NCBI GenBank assembly: GCA_964569025.1
Contig: CAZMSQ010000065.1
Location: 1 to 9,058 of the forward strand
Length of the DNA: 9,058 nt
From: CAZMSQ01 sp964569025
GTDB taxonomy: Bacteria > Bacteroidota > Bacteroidia > Chitinophagales > Saprospiraceae
Reading direction: 5' to 3'
Every line of letters starts with the position of its first letter. Within the stretch, counting starts at the first letter, position 1. The notes beneath the pieces were generated by a model that had not been told where the DNA came from, did no database searches, and was given only the letters and a program-made list of their open reading frames with translations. Position numbers and translations under genes: made by a program. This document shows, in pieces, positions 5,850-9,058 of the stretch.

Positions 5850-7610
5850 TTATTGGCTGCTGTCCTCCTCCTGAAACTGTCCGTCCAGATACTGTTGCTT
5901 GCAGTGGTGGTGCTGGATTTTCCCGCTGGTCGTCTTGGGAATCCGCCTGGTGGTCAGCACCAAATCGTGGATGCGCAGATCGTGGAAGTTTGAAACGGCA
6001 GACCGGATGGTTTTTGCCACTTGTTCCGCCGTGACATCCGGCATATCCCGCATAACCCTTCTGTCAATTTCGGCCACCACCACGAGTTTCTCACCTGATC
6101 CTGTCTCCACTGCAAATGCCGCGGCACCGTGCGGCTTTATAGCCGGATGGCTGTCAGTGATGGACCATTCGATATCTTGCGGGTAATGATTGGAGCCATC
6201 GATGATGATCAAATCCTTGATCCGGCCTGTTACGAATAGCTCACCCTTGTAGAAAAATCCGAGGTCGCCGGTCCGCATAAATGGACCTTCGCCAGTGCCA
6301 GAGATGCGGGCAGCGAAGGTTTCTTCAGTCTGTTCGGGCCGCTTCCAGTAGCCCAGAGCTATGTTATCACCCTTCACCCAGACCTCTCCGACTGAACCAT
6401 CGGGGCATACCTCCAGGGTATCGGGGTTCACGATTTGCACGTCCATCTCAGGCCCGACAGTCCCACTTCCGACCAAGGTTCGCAATTCAGTTTCAGCTCC
6501 CTCTGTGCGCGGCACTGCCCGGTGTTGTTCCAGCGCGTGCGCATCGAATGTCTCTATAAGCGGCTCACCCCGATCTGCATGCCCTGTAATCATAAGAGTC
6601 CCTTCAGCCAGACCGTAGCATGGGTAGTAATTCTTAGCTGAAAATCCGCAGGAAGCGAAGTGAGCTGCGAATTCACGCAGCGTGTGCCCGTTGATGGGTT
6701 CTGCGCCGCTGAATGCCGTCCGCCAGCCTGATAAATCGAGCTGCGCCAACTGATCCGGGCGTACCTTCTTGACCGCGTATTCAAATGCAAAGTTGGGCCC
6801 ACCGCTGATGGTGCCGCCCCGCTGCGCGATGGCTTTGAGCCAACGGAATGGCCGCTGGAGAAAATACACAGGCGGCATGAATGTAGACCGGAATCCGCTG
6901 TACGCCGGGGTGAGGATGCCTCCGATGAGGCCCATATCGTGATAAGGCGGCAGCCAGATGATGGTATGGTCATCTGCCGAGCAGCCAAAATGCATGTAAA
7001 TCTGATACAAGTTGGCCATGATATTCCCATGGCTGACCATCACCCCCTTGGGGGTGCTGGTTGATCCAGAAGTGTATTGGAGAAATGCCAGATTGTCGGC
7101 CTCAATCCGGGGTTTGGCATACGTTTCAGCCAATTCTGAGGATATCTCAGAAATATTCTGCCATGGCACCTGCCCCAGCCCTTCTGACTGCTCGATAATT
7201 CCTGCTTTAACCCGCGCCACCACGTCATTATGCAAAATCACGAGTGGTTGCGCATCGCGCACCACCCCTTCAATTCTCTCCAGCACCTTGTCTTTTTTCG
7301 GCCGCAAGTGGGGGTAGAGTGGAATGGCAATCATATTTGCATAAAGACACCCGTAGAATGCTGCCATAAAGTCAAGACCCGGAGGGAAAAGCATCATCAC
7401 CCGGTCTCCGGCAACACCCTGCTGCATCAGCCATGCCGCGATGGTCCGCGCCCTGCGATCGAGCTCGCGAAACGTCATCGTTTCGGATTTTTCCTCTCCA
7501 TCCAATAGAAACGTATACACCTCGAAGTCCCCCTGATTGGCCGCTCGCCATTGGATGACATCGACCAGCGTCCGGGCGATGCCTTCGGGCATGTTTACCG
7601 TTTTCGCCAT
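5850..7610 (-). CDS. Stand-alone fatty acyl-AMP ligase (FAAL)
   Basis: This is a 586-residue adenylate-forming enzyme of the ANL superfamily. FAALs activate free fatty acids as acyl-adenylates and hand them to a carrier protein rather than to coenzyme A. Motifs in order are QYTSGSTSTPKG (178-189, ATP phosphate loop), PPYHDMGLIGG (221-231), GGPNFAFEY (270-278), YGLAEGT (332-338), VGEVWVKG (407-414), MRTGDLGF (445-452), the FAAL-type GRIKDLIII with NHYPQDIE (462-481), and PKTTSGK (558-564) with catalytic lysine K564. Length is normal for a single-domain FAAL and no carrier domain is attached, so one of the two carriers of the following gene, four bases downstream, is the obvious recipient. The ATG at 7610 gives a natural N-terminus and sits about 35 bases after a Bacteroidota promoter box. 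The protein is clearly related to the next FAAL but not a recent copy. Chain-length preference cannot be read from the sequence. Confidence 0.93.
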   Translation of the reverse strand: MAKTVNMPEGIARTLVDVIQWRAANQGDFEVYTFLLDGEEKSETMTFRELDRRARTIAAWLMQQGVAGDRVMMLFPPGLDFMAAFYGCLYANMIAIPLYPHLRPKKDKVLERIEGVVRDAQPLVILHNDVVARVKAGIIEQSEGLGQVPWQNISEISSELAETYAKPRIEADNLAFLQYTSGSTSTPKGVMVSHGNIMANLYQIYMHFGCSADDHTIIWLPPYHDMGLIGGILTPAYSGFRSTFMPPVYFLQRPFRWLKAIAQRGGTISGGPNFAFEYAVKKVRPDQLAQLDLSGWRTAFSGAEPINGHTLREFAAHFASCGFSAKNYYPCYGLAEGTLMITGHADRGEPLIETFDAHALEQHRAVPRTEGAETELRTLVGSGTVGPEMDVQIVNPDTLEVCPDGSVGEVWVKGDNIALGYWKRPEQTEETFAARISGTGEGPFMRTGDLGFFYKGELFVTGRIKDLIIIDGSNHYPQDIEWSITDSHPAIKPHGAAAFAVETGSGEKLVVVAEIDRRVMRDMPDVTAEQVAKTIRSAVSNFHDLRIHDLVLTTRRIPKTTSGKIQHHHCKQQYLDGQFQEEDSSQ

Positions 7611-7644
7611 ATTGATTTGACCGGTTAGTTCAAGTACAATAGGG

Positions 7645-7652
7645 CAAAAGTA
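7645..7652 (-). promoter_or_regulatory. Bacteroidota-type -7 promoter box for the FAAL operon
   Basis: On the minus strand this reads TACTTTTG, an exact TAnnTTTG match, with the ATG of the stand-alone FAAL about 35 bases further on. The leader has no Shine-Dalgarno sequence and is A/T-rich just before the start codon, as is usual in Bacteroidota. A TTTTC about 20 bases upstream could be a weak -33 element. It is one of a divergent pair with the box at 7708-7715. Confidence 0.6.
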
Positions 7653-7707
7653 CGTATTTTCTCATGAAAACTCGGCCTTACACCCCCTTCATTCCCCTCC
7701 AAAACCC

Positions 7708-7715
7708 TACATTTG
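7708..7715 (+). promoter_or_regulatory. Bacteroidota-type -7 promoter box for the membrane oxygenase
   Basis: TACATTTG is an exact match to TAnnTTTG and lies 23 bases before the ATG at 7739, giving a predicted leader of under 20 bases. No obvious -33 TTG motif is seen. The position supports the chosen start of the downstream gene, since the next in-frame ATG (residue 21) would remove the first membrane segment. Confidence 0.6.
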
Positions 7716-7738
7716 TAGCTTGAATAATCCAAACGACT

Positions 7739-9010
7739 ATGACTCCGATCTACCTTCTCGTTGCCATTCCGGTACTTCTTCTGCTCACCATTGCAGAGAT
7801 GGTGTATGACAGCTTTCGCCACGGCAAGCGATTCAGTTTTCAGGACACCCTTACCAACCTCAGCTGCGGCTTTGGAAACCAAGGGCTCAACCTTTTTACG
7901 GAAGGGCTCAAGTTGTTTTTATTCATAGACATTTTTTACGGCAAGCTTGCCATCGGGCATATTCCCCATACTTGGTGGTCGGTGCTGCTCTGCCTGTTCA
8001 TTTTCGATTTTGCCTTTTACTGGGAGCACCGTCTGAGTCACACCATTAACATATTATGGGGCACCCATGTGGTGCACCATTCAAGCGAGGAGTACAATCT
8101 GTCCATCGCCTTGCGCCGCTCGTGGCTGGCTGATGTGGTCGTTATCATTTTCTTCCTCCCCATCCCCATGATGGGCTTCGCCCCTGAGACCTTTTTGACG
8201 GTAGTCGTCATTCACAATTTTTACCAATTCATTCTCCATACAAAAGCAATTGGCAAGTTGCCAGCCTGGTTTTCATTCGCCATGCACACTCCGTCTCACC
8301 ACCGGGTGCATCACGGCAAAGACCCAAAATACATCGACAAGAATTTTTCGGGCGTGTTCATTCTCTACGACCGGATTTTCGGCACCTTTAAGGAGGAGGA
8401 AGAAGAGCCCACCTACGGAATCACCACTCAATTGACGACCAACAATCCCTGGAAGGTAAACTTGCACTACTACCAGGATCTTTTCCGTACCGTGGGGCAG
8501 GTGAAGGGGATTTCCAATAAACTCAAATTGCTGTTCGGCCCTCCGGGCTGGTTCCCTGAAGAAATGGGAGGCTACAAGGCTCCGCCCCCAGTAGACAAGA
8601 ATACCTACAAGAAGTATTCTGCCAATACGCCATCCGGACTAAACGCATACGTTTTGGTTCAGTTTCTGATGACCTTTGCAGGCATTCTCCTCCTGCTGTT
8701 CAACAAAAAATACATGCAGGGCAATCTCCTGACGGAAGAATTCGAAATGCTTTTCTTCATCATTCTGGCCCTCTCCTCGGTCATCCCCATCGCCTTGTTC
8801 GACCGCCACAAAAACGTTGGCATCATGGAGTATGCCCGCCTCACGCTCACCTATGGCGTCCTCATCGGCTATATTTTCATGCAAGGCACCTCTGATTATC
8901 CCATGGCCAGTTTCACGGTGATTACGGCTTTCTTTGCGTTGTTTGTGTATTGGTTCGCAAGGGTGTGGAAGAATCGGGAAGGGGGGGAGGAATTAAGAAT
9001 TATGAATTAA
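7739..9010 (+). CDS. Alkylglycerol monooxygenase-like membrane di-iron oxygenase (fatty acid hydroxylase / sterol desaturase superfamily)
   Basis: This 423-residue integral membrane protein carries the histidine clusters of the superfamily, which bind two irons: HRLSH (97-101), HVVHH (110-114) and HTPSHHRVHH (183-192), with another possible ligand around H159-H167. Around these, HHSSEEYNLSIALRRSW (113-129) and the IDKNFSGVF/YDRIFGTF stretch (199-217) closely resemble eukaryotic alkylglycerol monooxygenase (AGMO, TMEM195), as I remember that sequence; AGMO cleaves ether lipids using tetrahydrobiopterin. Hydrophobic segments lie at about 3-21, 80-96, 130-146, 150-168, 302-321, 336-355, 364-384 and 389-408. 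The C-terminal membrane bundle also fits AGMO-type length (about 445 residues). Other lipid hydroxylations, such as sterol, hopanoid, carotenoid or fatty acyl, are equally possible. The last residues and stop codon come from a 7-bp tandem repeat, preceded by a run of seven G, so the C-terminal tail may be unstable. The gene diverges from the FAAL operon. Confidence 0.88.
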   Translation: MTPIYLLVAIPVLLLLTIAEMVYDSFRHGKRFSFQDTLTNLSCGFGNQGLNLFTEGLKLFLFIDIFYGKLAIGHIPHTWWSVLLCLFIFDFAFYWEHRLSHTINILWGTHVVHHSSEEYNLSIALRRSWLADVVVIIFFLPIPMMGFAPETFLTVVVIHNFYQFILHTKAIGKLPAWFSFAMHTPSHHRVHHGKDPKYIDKNFSGVFILYDRIFGTFKEEEEEPTYGITTQLTTNNPWKVNLHYYQDLFRTVGQVKGISNKLKLLFGPPGWFPEEMGGYKAPPPVDKNTYKKYSANTPSGLNAYVLVQFLMTFAGILLLLFNKKYMQGNLLTEEFEMLFFIILALSSVIPIALFDRHKNVGIMEYARLTLTYGVLIGYIFMQGTSDYPMASFTVITAFFALFVYWFARVWKNREGGEELRIMN

Positions 9011-9024
9011 GAATTAAGAATTAT
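8990..9024. repeat. Five tandem 7-bp units GAATTA(A/T)
   Basis: The units are GAATTAA, GAATTAT, GAATTAA, GAATTAA and GAATTAT, end to end, followed by AT-rich sequence to the window end. The array overlaps the 3' end of the membrane oxygenase gene, supplying its last residues and the TAA at 9008-9010. Its AT-richness contrasts sharply with the gene it follows. I recall similar GAATTA-type repeats between genes in other Bacteroidota genomes but cannot check this here. Copy-number change would alter local spacing. No terminator or further gene is visible in 9011-9058. Confidence 0.85.
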
Positions 9025-9058
9025 TTAATATGGATATTTTTAATTTCATAATTGTGGC

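Larger units (their letters stand above)
7611..7738. promoter_or_regulatory. Divergent promoter region between FAAL operon and membrane oxygenase
   Basis: This 128-bp non-coding region lies between two diverging genes and contains one TAnnTTTG box in each direction, about 55 bases apart (7645-7652 minus, 7708-7715 plus). The stretch between the boxes includes a C-rich segment (7681-7707). I see no clear inverted repeat that would mark an operator. Close divergent promoters leave room for shared regulation, but none is demonstrated. Confidence 0.55.

Noticed and set aside
3245..7610. Nonribosomal peptide synthetase adenylation modules or acyl-CoA synthetases
   Set aside because: The YHDMGLIG, PNFAF-Y and NHYPQDIE motifs and carrier partners are those of fatty acyl-AMP ligases, and no condensation domain exists.
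7625..7882. 85-residue minus-strand frame covering the divergent promoter region
   Set aside because: It overlaps both promoter boxes and the start of the membrane oxygenase on the other strand; its product shows no known features.
8990..9058. Insertion sequence end or phage attachment site
   Set aside because: Only a simple AT-rich heptamer repeat is visible, with no inverted terminal repeat, target duplication or transposase or integrase fragment.

Overview
The window looks like chromosomal DNA from a member of the Bacteroidota. The main reasons are three exact matches to the phylum's unusual -7 promoter element TAnnTTTG, each placed just upstream of a gene; the lack of clear Shine-Dalgarno sequences; and a transketolase split into two adjacent genes, a common arrangement in that phylum. 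Base composition is moderately GC-rich apart from an AT-rich repeat at the right end. A more precise placement (for example a Saprospiria-like lineage) would be a guess.

Layout. Positions 1-111 hold three 17-bp tandem units, the last forming a palindrome, and then a non-coding stretch. Five genes follow on the minus strand. In order of transcription (right to left) they are: a stand-alone fatty acyl-AMP ligase (FAAL, 5850-7610); four bases later, a carrier-FAAL-carrier protein (3245-5845); then, after a 34-bp perfect palindrome and a fresh promoter, the N-terminal and C-terminal transketolase subunits (2297-3142 and 1299-2255) and a cystathionine gamma-synthase/lyase family enzyme (112-1278). 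A 128-bp divergent promoter region separates the FAAL pair from a plus-strand integral-membrane di-iron oxygenase of the fatty acid hydroxylase/sterol desaturase superfamily (7739-9010), most like eukaryotic alkylglycerol monooxygenase. The end of that gene runs into a 7-bp tandem repeat. No gap of more than 300 bases lacks a gene. I see no RNA gene, mobile element or CRISPR array.

How the genes may work together. The two FAALs probably convert free fatty acids to acyl-adenylates and pass them to the phosphopantetheine arms of the two carrier domains. No ketosynthase, condensation, thioesterase or acyltransferase gene is present, so the acceptor of the activated acyl chains must lie outside the window. 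The divergent oxygenase acts on lipids and could share physiology with the FAAL pair, but this is inferred from position only. The transketolase-cystathionine enzyme group looks like ordinary central sugar and sulfur amino acid metabolism under its own promoter.

The most interesting items are the two-FAAL, two-carrier cassette with a duplicated C-terminal helix; a family of extragenic palindromes sharing the same 8-bp arms around different centres; and the repeat that supplies the stop codon of the oxygenase.
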